64,000 nt of DNA from Frigidibacter sp. ROC022 (lineage in GTDB: Bacteria > Pseudomonadota > Alphaproteobacteria > Rhodobacterales > Rhodobacteraceae): the NCBI RefSeq assembly GCF_024723735.1, contig NZ_JANQDU010000002.1:945001-1009000 (forward strand), read 5' to 3'. A model generated the notes under the pieces. It made no database searches and was not told where the DNA came from. It saw nothing but the letters and a program-made list of their open reading frames with translations. This document shows, piece by piece, positions 26,992-35,631 of this stretch. Position numbers and translations under genes: made by a program. Within the stretch, counting starts at the first letter, position 1. Every line of letters begins with the position of its first letter.

Positions 26992-27927
26992 ATGACCGAG
27001 CGTCTTGCCACTGACCCCGAAGGAATCGCGCGCGCCGCGGCGCTGTTGCGGCAGGGCGCCCTGGTCGGGTTTCCGACCGAAACGGTCTATGGTCTGGGCG
27101 CCGATGCCACCGATGACCGGGCGGTGGCGCGGATTTATCAGGCCAAGGGGCGGCCACAATTCAACCCGCTGATCGTGCATCTGCCCGATATCGACTCGGC
27201 CGGGGCGGTGGCGCGGCTGGAGGGTGACGCGCTGCGCCTGGCCGGGGCGTTCTGGCCCGGGCCGCTGACGCTGGTGCTGCCGGTGCGCGATGCCGGCCTG
27301 TCGCCACTGCTGCGTGCCGGTCTTCCGACGGTGGCGCTGCGGGTGCCCGATCTGCCGTTGGCGCGCGATCTGCTGCGCCGGGTCGCGCGGCCGGTGGCGG
27401 CGCCTTCGGCCAATCCCTCGGGCCGGATCAGCCCGACCCGTGCCGAACATGTGCTGGACGGGCTGGCGGGCCGGATCGAAGCGGTTCTGGATGGCGGTCC
27501 CTGCGTCGTCGGCGTCGAATCGACGATCGTGGGGTTCGGTCCCGAGGGTCCGCAGCTGCTGCGTCCCGGCGGGTTGCCGGCCGAGGCGCTGGAAGGGGCG
27601 CTCGGCCGACCGCTGGCCGCCGCGCCGCAGGGCGCGAAACCGAATGCGCCGGGGCAGCTGTCATCGCATTACGCGCCGGCGGCGCCGGTCCGGCTGGATG
27701 TGACGGCACCCGGGCCGGGCGAGGTGATGCTGGGCTTCGGCCCGGTGCCCGGCGATCTCAGCCTGTCCGAAAGCGGCGATCTGGTCGAGGCGGCGGCCAA
27801 TCTGTTCCACATGCTGCGGGCGCTGGATGTGCGCGGCGCGGCGGGCATCGCGGTGGCCCCGATCCCCGATCACGGGCTGGGAAGGGCGATCCGCGACCGG
27901 CTGGCCCGCGCTGCCGCCCCGCGCTGA
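26992..27927 (+). CDS. tsaC: L-threonylcarbamoyladenylate synthase
   Basis: Makes TC-AMP for the t6A37 tRNA modification. 311 residues, the Sua5 long form: an N-terminal YrdC domain (GALVGFPTETVYGLGADA, KGRPQFNPLIVH, PSANPSGRISPT) and a C-terminal Sua5 domain (PGQLSSHYAPAAPVRL). ATG at 26992 fits the family. Convergent with yqgE with 9 bp between the stops. Confidence 0.93.
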   Translation: MTERLATDPEGIARAAALLRQGALVGFPTETVYGLGADATDDRAVARIYQAKGRPQFNPLIVHLPDIDSAGAVARLEGDALRLAGAFWPGPLTLVLPVRDAGLSPLLRAGLPTVALRVPDLPLARDLLRRVARPVAAPSANPSGRISPTRAEHVLDGLAGRIEAVLDGGPCVVGVESTIVGFGPEGPQLLRPGGLPAEALEGALGRPLAAAPQGAKPNAPGQLSSHYAPAAPVRLDVTAPGPGEVMLGFGPVPGDLSLSESGDLVEAAANLFHMLRALDVRGAAGIAVAPIPDHGLGRAIRDRLARAAAPR

Positions 27928-27936
27928 GCGTCCGGC

Positions 27937-28509
27937 TCAGGCCCGTCCGGCGGCGGCCGAGAGAAACAGCGGGTCGATACCCAGCACCGCCAGCGCGGCT
28001 TCCCATTTCTCGATATCCGGCAGATCGAAGACGATGCGCGGATGCGCGGCGGCGGTCAGCCAGCCGTTCTGGCTCAACTCCGCTTCCAGCTGTCCCGGCC
28101 CCCAGCCGGCATAACCGAGTGCCAGGATCGCCTGCCCCGGCCCGCCGCCTTCGGCCATGACCCGCAGCACGTCCAGGGTGCCGGTCATCGAGATACTGTC
28201 ATCGACCGACAGCGTGCCTTCCTCGGCGCTCCAGTCGGCGCTGTGCAGGACGAATCCCCGGCCCCGCTCGACCGGGCCGCCATAGCGCACGACCTTGTGA
28301 AGATGCTCGGGAACCGGCGCGATGGAGAGCTGCTCCAGCAACTCGGTCAGGGTGGTGCCTCGCGCCGGCTTGTTGATGATCAGGCCCATGGCGCCTTCGG
28401 CGGAATGGGCACAGACATAGACCACCGCGCGTTCGAAACGCGGATCGCCCATGCCGGGCATGGCGATCAGGAACTTGCCGGTGAGGTCAGGGGAATCGAA
28501 ATCGGCCAT
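27937..28509 (-). CDS. YqgE/AlgH family protein
   Basis: 190 residues. N-terminal LTGKFLIAMPGMGDPRFERAVVYVCAHS and GAMGLIINKP are diagnostic of the UPF0301 family. Later motif YAGWGPGQLEAEL. The biochemical role is unresolved; a transcription-related role was proposed for AlgH. ATG at 28509. It is divergent from the DsbD N-domain gene. Confidence 0.9.
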   Translation of the reverse strand: MADFDSPDLTGKFLIAMPGMGDPRFERAVVYVCAHSAEGAMGLIINKPARGTTLTELLEQLSIAPVPEHLHKVVRYGGPVERGRGFVLHSADWSAEEGTLSVDDSISMTGTLDVLRVMAEGGGPGQAILALGYAGWGPGQLEAELSQNGWLTAAAHPRIVFDLPDIEKWEAALAVLGIDPLFLSAAAGRA

Positions 28510-28647
28510 ATCCGTTGCAGCGTCGGCCAGAGTGTCGGCGCTTGCAAGGGTGCTGCCCGTTCTCGGCCAAGTGTCGCAGGGAACGCACACGGATGTGTCG
28601 CCTGTTTGTGATTTCCTATTGTGGCGTCAATCGCTAGCGTCGCGCCC

Positions 28648-29469
28648 ATGATGCTGTCCCGTCTGTCCGCCGCCGTGACCCTGTTGGCCCTGCTGTTTCC
28701 CGTCGCCGCACGGGCCGGAACCTATGGCACCACGCCCACCGAGCAGGTGGCGCAGGTCGAGGTTCTGCCCGGCTGGCGCGAGGGGGCGGTGCATATCGCC
28801 GCACTTCGGATTCGGCTGGCGCCGGGCTGGAAGACCTATTGGCGGGCGCCGGGCGATGCGGGGATCCCGCCCAGCTTTTCCTGGAAGGGCTCCCGCAATC
28901 TGGCCGGCCTGCGCTTTCACTGGCCGGTGCCGCATGTCTTCTCGGTCAACGGGATGCGCTCGATCGGCTACAAGGGCGAGGTGATCCTGCCGATCTATCT
29001 GGATGCGGCAAGACCCGATCAACCGATCGCCCTGCGCGGCGAACTCGACATGGGTGTCTGCCTGGATATCTGCGTGCCGGTGCAGGTGCGGATTTCGGCC
29101 GACATTCCGGCGCAGGGCACACATGACCCGCGGATCGCCGCGGCCCTGGCCGATCGCGCCCAGACGGCCGCCGAGGCCGGACTGAAAGGCGCAAGCTGCG
29201 CGGTCGAGCCGATCAGCGACGGGCTGCGGCTGACCGCCCGGATCACCCTGCCGAAACAGGGCGGGTCCGAGGTGGTGGTGGTCGAGACCCCGACCCCCGG
29301 CGTCTGGGTTTCGGATGCCGCCAGCCTGCGCAAGGGCGGCGTCCTGCAGGCCGTGGCCGACCTCGTGCCGCCCGAGGCACAACCCTTCGCGCTCGACCGG
29401 TCGTCGCTGCGCTTCACCGTGATCGGGGCCGGCCGGGCGGTGGATATTCAAGGCTGCACCGGCGACTGA
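28648..29469 (+). CDS. Periplasmic DsbD N-terminal domain-like protein
   Basis: 273 residues with a signal peptide (residues 1-23, ending ARAG). The body matches the immunoglobulin-like nDsbD domain: LAPGWKTYWRAPGDAGIPPSF and the cysteine pair in GVCLDICVPV. No DsbD membrane or thioredoxin domain follows, so this is a stand-alone domain that could shuttle thiol reduction in the periplasm. Two ATGs in a row (28648, 28651). It could work with the TlpA-like protein, but that is inference. Confidence 0.78.
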   Translation: MMLSRLSAAVTLLALLFPVAARAGTYGTTPTEQVAQVEVLPGWREGAVHIAALRIRLAPGWKTYWRAPGDAGIPPSFSWKGSRNLAGLRFHWPVPHVFSVNGMRSIGYKGEVILPIYLDAARPDQPIALRGELDMGVCLDICVPVQVRISADIPAQGTHDPRIAAALADRAQTAAEAGLKGASCAVEPISDGLRLTARITLPKQGGSEVVVVETPTPGVWVSDAASLRKGGVLQAVADLVPPEAQPFALDRSSLRFTVIGAGRAVDIQGCTGD

Positions 29470-29499
29470 ACTGCGGCCACGACAGCGGGGCGCAACAGA

Positions 29500-29534
29500 G
29501 AAGGCACCCCGGATCGTTCCGCCGAGGTGCCTTC
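29500..29534. other. Long-stem inverted repeat
   Basis: GAAGGCACC and GGTGCCTTC form a perfect 9-bp stem with a 17-base interior that can itself pair (CGG with CCG around ATCGTT). It lies between the convergent DsbD-domain and apt genes, so it may serve as a transcript end for both strands. There is no T-run. The 200-bp gap holds no gene. Confidence 0.4.
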
Positions 29535-29669
29535 CTGTGGCAATCACCCTGCGCCGGTGACAACGGGTGGCGCCAGTGACAAGGGGTGCAAGCAACGCCC
29601 GTGCTTCGCCGGGCCAGCCCAGCTTGCGCCTGATTCGGCTAACGAATTGTTAAGGTCGCTGGCCCGGCG

Positions 29670-30230
29670 TCAGGCCCCCTCGAAGGCGCAGAGCGCGTGG
29701 ACCTCGTAGCCCAGCTTCTCCAGGAGCGCCCGGCCGCCCAGTTCGGGCAGATCGACGATGAAGGCGCAGCCGACGATGACGCCGCCCAGCCGTTCGATCA
29801 GCTTGATTCCGGCCTCGGCGGTGCCGCCGGTGGCCAGCAGGTCATCGACCAGCAGGACCCTTTCGCCGGGCTGGATGGCGTCGTCATGCACCTCCATCAC
29901 GGCCTCGCCGTATTCCAGCGTGTATTCCTGGCTGATCACCGCGCCGGGCAGCTTGCCCTTCTTGCGGATCGGCACGAAGCCCAGCGTGAGCTGATGCGCG
30001 ATGGCGCCGCCCAGGATGAAGCCGCGCGCTTCCAGCCCCACCACCTTGTCGATCTGCATCCCGGCATAGGGGTCCAGCATCTGATCGACGCAAATCCGGA
30101 ATCCCCGCGGATCGGCGAACAACGTGGTGACATCGCGGAACAGGATGCCTTCGTGCGGGAAATCGACGATGGTCCGGATATAGTCGCGGACCGACTTCGT
30201 CTCGGCCTTCTGCGGGCTGGTCCTGGCCAT
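29670..30230 (-). CDS. apt: Adenine phosphoribosyltransferase
   Basis: Salvages adenine to AMP with PRPP. 186 residues. [15 protein letters not shown] near the N terminus and the PRPP loop [17 protein letters not shown] are clear. ATG at 30230 lies in TGATG, where the TGA ends a 20-codon upstream ORF, so initiation is probably coupled to it. Confidence 0.94.
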   Translation of the reverse strand: MARTSPQKAETKSVRDYIRTIVDFPHEGILFRDVTTLFADPRGFRICVDQMLDPYAGMQIDKVVGLEARGFILGGAIAHQLTLGFVPIRKKGKLPGAVISQEYTLEYGEAVMEVHDDAIQPGERVLLVDDLLATGGTAEAGIKLIERLGGVIVGCAFIVDLPELGGRALLEKLGYEVHALCAFEGA

Positions 30231-30292
30231 CAGGAGACCGGGCGCAATGCGGTCGTGGCGGCAGCGGGGGCCGGCCGGCGGGTCGAAGTCAT
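30230..30292 (-). CDS. Short upstream ORF of apt (leader peptide candidate)
   Basis: 20 codons, [20 protein letters not shown], with GGGAG six bases before its ATG. Its TGA shares an A with the apt ATG. The apt start itself has no comparable ribosome-binding site of its own. Ribosomes finishing this ORF would re-initiate on apt. It may be regulatory or a remnant of an upstream gene. The remaining 150 bp up to the nitroreductase gene hold no gene. Confidence 0.45.
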   Translation of the reverse strand: MTSTRRPAPAAATTALRPVS

Positions 30293-30445
30293 GGGTGTCT
30301 CCCGATCCTGGGTTGGGATTATGCGGCGCAAACAAGCCCCAAGCGGCAGGGTGCTGTCAAGCAGGGGCTGGCGGGCGGCGGGAAGGGCTGCCCGACACCG
30401 CGTTCCCGTCCCGGAAGGCGCCCGTCGCCCTGTCCCGCGTCGGTG

Positions 30446-31138
30446 TCAGTCCTGTGGGGGGAAGGATGTCAGGATTTCGTTCAGCGGCTTCTTCTTCTTG
30501 GCGACCGCCGGAACCGTGGCATCCGGGGCCGGGTGGCCGACCACGAGGATCATCACCGGCTTTTCCGATTCGGGACGCCCGCAGAGGCCGTTGAGGAATT
30601 TCATCGGATTCGGCGTATGGGTCAGGGTGGTCAGCCCGGCAAGATGCAGCGCCGTGATCAGAAAGCCCGTGGCGATGCCGGTGCTTTCGGGCACATAGTA
30701 GTTTTTGAACCGGGTGCCGTCCGGGCGCAGCCCGTAGCGCTGCTGAAACACGACGATCAGCCAGGGCGCGGTTGTCAGATGCGGTTTCTTCTCGTCGGTG
30801 CCGATCGGCTCCAGCGCCTTCAGCCATTCGTCGCCGCCGCCGCCGGCATAGAAGGCGCGTTCCTCTTCCTCGGCCGCGGCGCGAATCTTCGCCTTCATCG
30901 CGGGATCGCCGATGGCGACGAAATACCAGGGCTGGTGATTGGCCCCGGAAGGCGCCAGCCCGGCCGCCGAGATCGCGGTCTCGATGACTTCCTGCGGCAC
31001 CGGATCGGGCAGGAAGTCGCGGACCGAATGGCGCCGGGCCATGGTGGCGCGGAAGGTTTCGGCGGCGGCAAGCGCCTCGGCGTCGGGCAGGCGGATGCGG
31101 TCGGGCAACGGCAGAGCCTGATAGGCGGGTTTGTCCAT
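30446..31138 (-). CDS. Nitroreductase family protein
   Basis: 230 residues. FMN-binding pattern RHSVRDFLPDPVPQEVIETAI with APSGANHQPWYFV is the classic nitroreductase N terminus, and the C-terminal GRPESEKPVMILVVG closes the fold. Likely an NAD(P)H-dependent flavin enzyme reducing nitro or quinone compounds; the substrate is unknown. It follows mbfA by 49 bp on the same strand. Confidence 0.87.
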   Translation of the reverse strand: MDKPAYQALPLPDRIRLPDAEALAAAETFRATMARRHSVRDFLPDPVPQEVIETAISAAGLAPSGANHQPWYFVAIGDPAMKAKIRAAAEEEERAFYAGGGGDEWLKALEPIGTDEKKPHLTTAPWLIVVFQQRYGLRPDGTRFKNYYVPESTGIATGFLITALHLAGLTTLTHTPNPMKFLNGLCGRPESEKPVMILVVGHPAPDATVPAVAKKKKPLNEILTSFPPQD

Positions 31139-31187
31139 GGGGCCTCCTCGCCCCGGTTCTAGCCGAAGCCCGCAACCGGGAAAATCC

Positions 31188-32165
31188 CTAGCCGCCGCCG
31201 ATCAGAACCCCCGCCGCAAATACCAGCGCACCGCCCAGCACGACCTGGAACGAGGCCCGCAGGAAGGGCGTGTCCATGAAGCGGTTCTGGATCCAGGCAA
31301 TGGCCCAGAGTTCGATGAAGACCACGATCATCGCGGTGATCGTCGCGGTCCAGAAATGCGGGATCAGATAGGGCAGGGCATGGCCCAGCCCGCCGAGCGT
31401 CGTCATCACCCCGGCGGCCAGGCCGCGCTTGTAGGGAGAGCCGCGCCCCGACAGCTGGCCATCGTCCGAGGCCGCTTCGGTGAACCCCATCGAAATTCCG
31501 GCCCCGACGCTGGCGGCCAGGCCGACCAGAAAGGTCGTATGGGTGTTCTGCGTCGCGAAGGCGGTGGCGAAGATCGGCGCCAGTGTCGAAACCGATCCGT
31601 CCATCAGCCCGGCCAGTCCCGGCTGCACCCAGGTCAGCACGAATTGCCGGTGCGCGGCACGGTCTTCCTCGTCGCGCTTGTCCTCGCCGACCAGCTTGTC
31701 TTCCAGCCGGTTCGCCTGTTCCGAATGTCCGGCCTCGGCGGCGGCCAGATCGCCCAGCAGCTTGCGGGTATCGGCATCCGGGGTCTGCGCGGCGGCGGCG
31801 CGGTAGAAGGCCTCGGCCTGCCGCTCCATCGCCTCGGCCTCGGAGCGCATCGTGTCCAGCGAGAGGTTTTCGACCAGCCAGACCGGGCGCCGGGCATAAT
31901 AGCCCGAGACATGTTCGCGCCGGATCAGCGGGATCACGTCGCCGAAACGGGCCTTGTGCAGGTCGATCAGGCGTTGGCGATGATCGTCTTCCTCGACCGC
32001 CATGGCATCGAAGACCTTGGCCGAGTCCGGATAGTCCGCGCGCAGTTTCTGCGCATATTGACGGTAAATCCGTGCGTCGTCTTCTTCCGACGAAATCGCC
32101 AGCGCAAGAATTTCCTGCTCACTCAGGTCCTTGAACCGCCGTCGCCCGCCAAATCCCGGAATCAT
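31188..32165 (-). CDS. mbfA: Membrane-bound ferritin MbfA (ferritin-like domain fused to VIT1)
   Basis: 325 residues. Residues about 15-140 are a rubrerythrin/ferritin-like four-helix domain ([33 protein letters not shown], with Glu/His metal ligands). The C-terminal half is a VIT1/CCC1 transporter with helices that export iron. Family members protect alphaproteobacteria from iron and peroxide stress. Position 24 bp upstream of the start carries an Irr-type box, matching the known Irr control of mbfA in rhizobia. Confidence 0.9.
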   Translation of the reverse strand: MIPGFGGRRRFKDLSEQEILALAISSEEDDARIYRQYAQKLRADYPDSAKVFDAMAVEEDDHRQRLIDLHKARFGDVIPLIRREHVSGYYARRPVWLVENLSLDTMRSEAEAMERQAEAFYRAAAAQTPDADTRKLLGDLAAAEAGHSEQANRLEDKLVGEDKRDEEDRAAHRQFVLTWVQPGLAGLMDGSVSTLAPIFATAFATQNTHTTFLVGLAASVGAGISMGFTEAASDDGQLSGRGSPYKRGLAAGVMTTLGGLGHALPYLIPHFWTATITAMIVVFIELWAIAWIQNRFMDTPFLRASFQVVLGGALVFAAGVLIGGG

Positions 32166-32180
32166 CGCCCGCTTCCCCTT

Positions 32181-32197
32181 CTTAGAATCATTCTAAA
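32181..32197 (-). promoter_or_regulatory. Irr/iron-control element upstream of mbfA
   Basis: TTAGAAT-C-ATTCTAA at 32182-32196 is a perfect 7-1-7 palindrome; on the minus strand the box reads TTTAGAATGATTCTAAG. This matches the iron control element bound by the heme-responsive regulator Irr in alphaproteobacteria. It ends about 16 bp before the mbfA ATG, so it overlaps the promoter or the transcription start and would repress. Confidence 0.8.
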
Positions 32198-32247
32198 CTA
32201 CCCGGCCCGGGCGCGGGATCAAGGGGGCGGCTCCGCTTTCGGCGCGG

Positions 32248-32964
32248 CTATTCGCCGAAAAGGTTCAGCAGGAAGTCCGACAGCACTTCGGGCTGGTCCA
32301 CCGCGATGGCATGCGAGGCGCCGGGCGCCACGGTGCGCGGAATCGGATGCGCCTCCAGCCAGGCAATGCTCTCGGCGGGCAGGTTGTCGGGGTTGTAGAG
32401 GTAGTGGACATGGCCGATCGCCTGCAGGATGTTCCCCGGCTCGGTCTGCTCGGAAAACGCCTTCGCGTCGCAGCCGAGTTCCCACAGCGCCTTGGGATCG
32501 GCCCGGGCCACCGCGTCGCGGTAGCGGGCGGCGTGGGGATCGGTCTCGGCGCGGGCGTCGAGACGGGCCAGGAAGGCCGTGCGGAACTCTTCCGGCGTCG
32601 CGTGGTCGGCCGCGGTGCCCGAGTAATAGGCGTCGGCGGCGGTCAGGTTGCCTTCCAGCGAGACGATCGCCTTCAGCGGGCTGCCCGGAAATCCGACGGC
32701 CATCGAACCGATGACCGACGACAGCGAGTGCGCCACGACATATTCGACGCCGATCTTCCGGGCTTCCCCGGCGACGAAGAAGCCCAGCGATGCCAGCGTG
32801 GTCGGCCCGGCCAGGGGCGGGGCGCCGAAGCCGGGAAGGTTCAGCAATTGCAGATCGACGATCTCGGCCAACCGGGTGTTCTGCAGCCCGGCGAACTGCG
32901 AATTGTCGTCGCCGAAGCCGGCCAGGAACAGGAGTTTCGGCTTGTCTTCCCCGGTCTCGCTCAT
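32248..32964 (-). CDS. Alpha/beta hydrolase
   Basis: 238 residues. LLFLAGFGDDNSQF near the N terminus, the nucleophile elbow AHSLSSVIG (GxSxG degenerate to HSLSS) and a C-terminal His in GASHAIAVDQPE are in the order of the alpha/beta hydrolase fold. The substrate is unknown. The ATG overlaps the stop of the NYN-domain gene (ATGA), so the two are co-translated, an unusual pairing. Confidence 0.78.
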   Translation of the reverse strand: MSETGEDKPKLLFLAGFGDDNSQFAGLQNTRLAEIVDLQLLNLPGFGAPPLAGPTTLASLGFFVAGEARKIGVEYVVAHSLSSVIGSMAVGFPGSPLKAIVSLEGNLTAADAYYSGTAADHATPEEFRTAFLARLDARAETDPHAARYRDAVARADPKALWELGCDAKAFSEQTEPGNILQAIGHVHYLYNPDNLPAESIAWLEAHPIPRTVAPGASHAIAVDQPEVLSDFLLNLFGE

Positions 32965-33737
32965 GCCAGGTCCCTTACCATCAGATGATTGCCCGAACCC
33001 TGGACGACCTCGAACCGGCCGGTCTTCTTCAGCAGGTCGGACAGCTTGGCCGAACCATAGGTCCGTGTGTCGAAGTCCGGGTTGGCCTGGGTGATGTACT
33101 GGCCGATCTGCGGCAGCGTGTACCAGTCCTCGTCGCCGCCGATGGCCCGCATCGCCGCGACGATGATCGGGATCGCGTTCTTGGCCGGTTCCTTCTTGAT
33201 CGCCGTTTCCGGGACCGGCGTCGGGTCGGGATGGGATTCGGACTGCGAGCCGTTGCTGCTGTCCTGCCGCGCGGTGCCGCGCCCTGCAGGCTCGTCCCCG
33301 GCGATCAGGTTTTCGATGTAGATGAACCGCTTGCAGGCGTTGCGGAAGCTCTCGGGGGTCTTCTTCTGGCCGATGCCGTAGACATCCAGCCCCTGTTCGC
33401 GAATCCGGCTGGCGAGCCGGGTGAAGTCGCTGTCGGAGGAGACGATGACAAAGCCGTCGAAACGTCCCGTGTGCAGGATGTCCATCGCGTCGATGGCCAG
33501 CGAGATGTCGGACGAGTTCTTGCCGACCGTATTGGCGGGCGAATGGTGCGGGACCAGCGCCAGCGGTGCCAGCTTGGCCTGCCAACCCTTGAGATGGGGC
33601 GAGGCGAAGTCACCGTAGATGCGGCGGACCGAGGCTTCGCCGAGGGCGGCGATTTCCTCGAAAATGGCCTTGGCCCATTGGGCCGATGTGTTGTCTGCGT
33701 CGATCAGAACAGCCAACAGGGGGGTTGTGCGTTGCAT
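32961..33737 (-). CDS. NYN-domain (LabA/DUF88-like) ribonuclease candidate with C-terminal OST-HTH/LOTUS-like domain
   Basis: 258 residues. The NYN fold shows its acidic metal site in LIDADNTS (D13, D15) and SSDSDF (100-105), with KNSSDISLAIDAMD between, as in PIN-like nucleases. After a Ser/Pro-rich linker (about 165-190) the C-terminal segment AIPIIVAAMRAIGGDEDWYTLPQIGQYI and SDLLKKTGRFEVV resembles an OST-HTH/LOTUS RNA-binding domain. ATG at 33737 starts the NYN core. Probable RNA processing role. Confidence 0.85.
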   Translation of the reverse strand: MQRTTPLLAVLIDADNTSAQWAKAIFEEIAALGEASVRRIYGDFASPHLKGWQAKLAPLALVPHHSPANTVGKNSSDISLAIDAMDILHTGRFDGFVIVSSDSDFTRLASRIREQGLDVYGIGQKKTPESFRNACKRFIYIENLIAGDEPAGRGTARQDSSNGSQSESHPDPTPVPETAIKKEPAKNAIPIIVAAMRAIGGDEDWYTLPQIGQYITQANPDFDTRTYGSAKLSDLLKKTGRFEVVQGSGNHLMVRDLA

Positions 33738-33766
33738 GGTTTTGCCTTTCCGGGCCGTAGAGGGCC

Positions 33767-34171
33767 TCAAGTGCTGAAGGGCGATGAGAAATCCTCGCAA
33801 TCGCTGTCGCTTATCCGGCGGGCGAGGTCGGCCACTTCCTGCGCCGTGAAGGCGCCGGAAATCCGGATCGTGCCGCCTTCGATCCGCTCCATCACCCGGG
33901 GCGCAATGGCCACGGCGCCACAGATACGAACCTCGACCACCTCGCCGATGTTGCGGGCCGTGAGGTCCGCGAACCGGGCAGCCAGGTCAGCATCGAGCGA
34001 CAGGGTGACGATATGCTGGCCCGGAGGATCCTCGCCGGCAATGGCCTCGACGGCGCCGGGCGGAACCTCGATCACGTCCGGTCCGGCGACAAAGGCCAGC
34101 GCCGCGTCCTGGGCCAGGGCCGGCGCAGCGACGCCCAGCATCAGGGCCAGGGATGCGGCGCGGGCGATCAC
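33767..34171 (-). CDS. Exported protein with SecD P1-head-like domain
   Basis: 134 residues with a signal peptide (residues 1-21, ending ALA). The mature part VTLSLDADLAARFADLTARNIGEVVEV, AVAIAPRVMERIEGGTIRISGAFTAQEVADLARRI resembles the P1 head subdomain of SecD. No membrane segments follow, so it is a stand-alone periplasmic version. It overlaps the stop of the ClpP-like gene by 4 bp. Function unknown. Confidence 0.72.
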   Translation of the reverse strand: MIARAASLALMLGVAAPALAQDAALAFVAGPDVIEVPPGAVEAIAGEDPPGQHIVTLSLDADLAARFADLTARNIGEVVEVRICGAVAIAPRVMERIEGGTIRISGAFTAQEVADLARRISDSDCEDFSSPFST

Positions 34172-34767
34172 TTCAACTCGTCCATCGAATGGATGACCTT
34201 GCCGAGCAGCCCGTATTTCTTGGCCTCGGTCGTGTTCAGCCAGAAGTCGCGGGCGGTGTCCTCGGCGATCTTGGCGGGGGTCTGGCCGGTTGCCTCGGCG
34301 AAGAGTGCGTGGAACCGTTCGCGCATGATCCTGATCTGTTCGGCCTGGATCCAGATGTCGCTTGCCGTGCCGCCGACGCCGCCCGAAGGCTCGTGCAGCA
34401 GGAAGCGGGTGTTGGGCAGGCAGTAGCGATCGGCCTTGTCGGCGCCGACAAAGATCAGCGCTCCGGCGCTGGCCACCCAGCCCGAGCCGATGGTGCGGAC
34501 CTTGGGTTTGATGAACTTGATCATGTCATGCACCATGTCGCCGCTTTCGACATGGCCGCCGGGGGACGAGATGAACAGGTTGATCGGATCGTCATTGTCC
34601 TGCGCCAGCGCCAGCAACTGAGTCACCACGCGGTTGGCCAGCTTGTCGTCGATCCCGCCGGTGATGATGACATTGCGGCTCTTGAAGAAAAGCTCGGCCA
34701 CCGGGCGCGAGGTTTCTTCGTCGGATTTCTTGTTGTCGTCGTCCTTGTCCTCAAGACGGTAGGTCAT
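34168..34767 (-). CDS. ClpP-family serine protease
   Basis: 199 residues. Catalytic triad visible as Ser100 in GWVASAGAL, His125 in RFLLHEPSGG and Asp174 in DTARDFW, in the positions of ClpP. The N-terminal region is a charged 25-residue tail without the usual propeptide. Differences from the canonical motifs (SAG instead of SMG, HEP instead of HQP) suggest a second ClpP paralogue rather than the main ClpP. No clpX or clpA is adjacent; the downstream partner gene encodes an exported P1-like protein. Confidence 0.87.
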   Translation of the reverse strand: MTYRLEDKDDDNKKSDEETSRPVAELFFKSRNVIITGGIDDKLANRVVTQLLALAQDNDDPINLFISSPGGHVESGDMVHDMIKFIKPKVRTIGSGWVASAGALIFVGADKADRYCLPNTRFLLHEPSGGVGGTASDIWIQAEQIRIMRERFHALFAEATGQTPAKIAEDTARDFWLNTTEAKKYGLLGKVIHSMDELK

Positions 34768-34818
34768 CGGTCTTCTCCGGTTCGGGCGGCGCTGCGGGGC
34801 ACCGCTATTTTTGTCTTG

Positions 34819-35631
34819 CTACACGTTTCCGGCAGGCTCTGCACGTCCTGCGGATGTCCGATAGGCCATCAATTGGGCCTGAAGGTCGGGACCGGCGGCG
34901 ATCACCCCCGGCGTCACCGGATGGGCGTTGTTGAAGCGCAGTTCCGTGCCGTCGCGATCGGTGATCCGGGCGCCCGCCCGTTCGGCGATCAGGCAGCCCG
35001 CGGCGATGTCCCATTCCCAGGTGTCGCCCAGCGTCAGCATGGCGTCGAACCGGCCCTCGGCCACCAGCGCCAGCCGCCAGGCCAGGGAGGGGCGGAAGTG
35101 CCGCTCGACCGGCGGCGCGCCGCCGGGCCAGAGATCGGGCTTCAGGAACCGGGCGGCCGACAGGGTCCGGGCGCCGGACACGCCGCGGGCCGGCGAAACC
35201 CGGATCGGGCTGCCGTTCAGCACCGCCGCGCCGGCCTCGGTCGCGGTATAGAGCAGATCGGCGGCGGGGAGATAGACCACGCCCGCCACAACCTTGCCGT
35301 CGCGGGCCAGGGCCAGGGAATGCGCCCAGGAGGTCTCGCCGGCAATGAAGGCCCGGGTGCCGTCGATCGGATCGACGATGAAGACCTCGCGGGCCTGCAG
35401 CCGTGCCGGGTCGTCTTCGGTCTCTTCCGACAACCAGCCGGTGCCGGGCCGGGCCGCCGTCAGGGTCTCGCGCAGCATGCTGTCGACCGCATAATCCGCC
35501 GCGGTGACCGGGCCGGCGTTGTCCGGCTTGTCCCATTTCTCGGGCGCGTTGCGGAAATAGCCCATCGCGATGCTGCCCGCCGAACGGGCCGCATCGACCA
35601 GCAGGGCCAGATCGTCCTCAGGCGCCGGCAA
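34819..35631 (-). CDS. 3'(2'),5'-bisphosphate nucleotidase / inositol monophosphatase family
   Basis: 270 residues. Metal-binding motifs EETEDD, DPIDGTRAFIAG and WEWDIAAG are those of the FIG superfamily, and CysQ is the closest likely role (removal of phosphate from PAP). Its start overlaps the pmbA stop by 14 bp, so the genes are co-transcribed. Confidence 0.85.
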   Translation of the reverse strand: MPAPEDDLALLVDAARSAGSIAMGYFRNAPEKWDKPDNAGPVTAADYAVDSMLRETLTAARPGTGWLSEETEDDPARLQAREVFIVDPIDGTRAFIAGETSWAHSLALARDGKVVAGVVYLPAADLLYTATEAGAAVLNGSPIRVSPARGVSGARTLSAARFLKPDLWPGGAPPVERHFRPSLAWRLALVAEGRFDAMLTLGDTWEWDIAAGCLIAERAGARITDRDGTELRFNNAHPVTPGVIAAGPDLQAQLMAYRTSAGRAEPAGNV

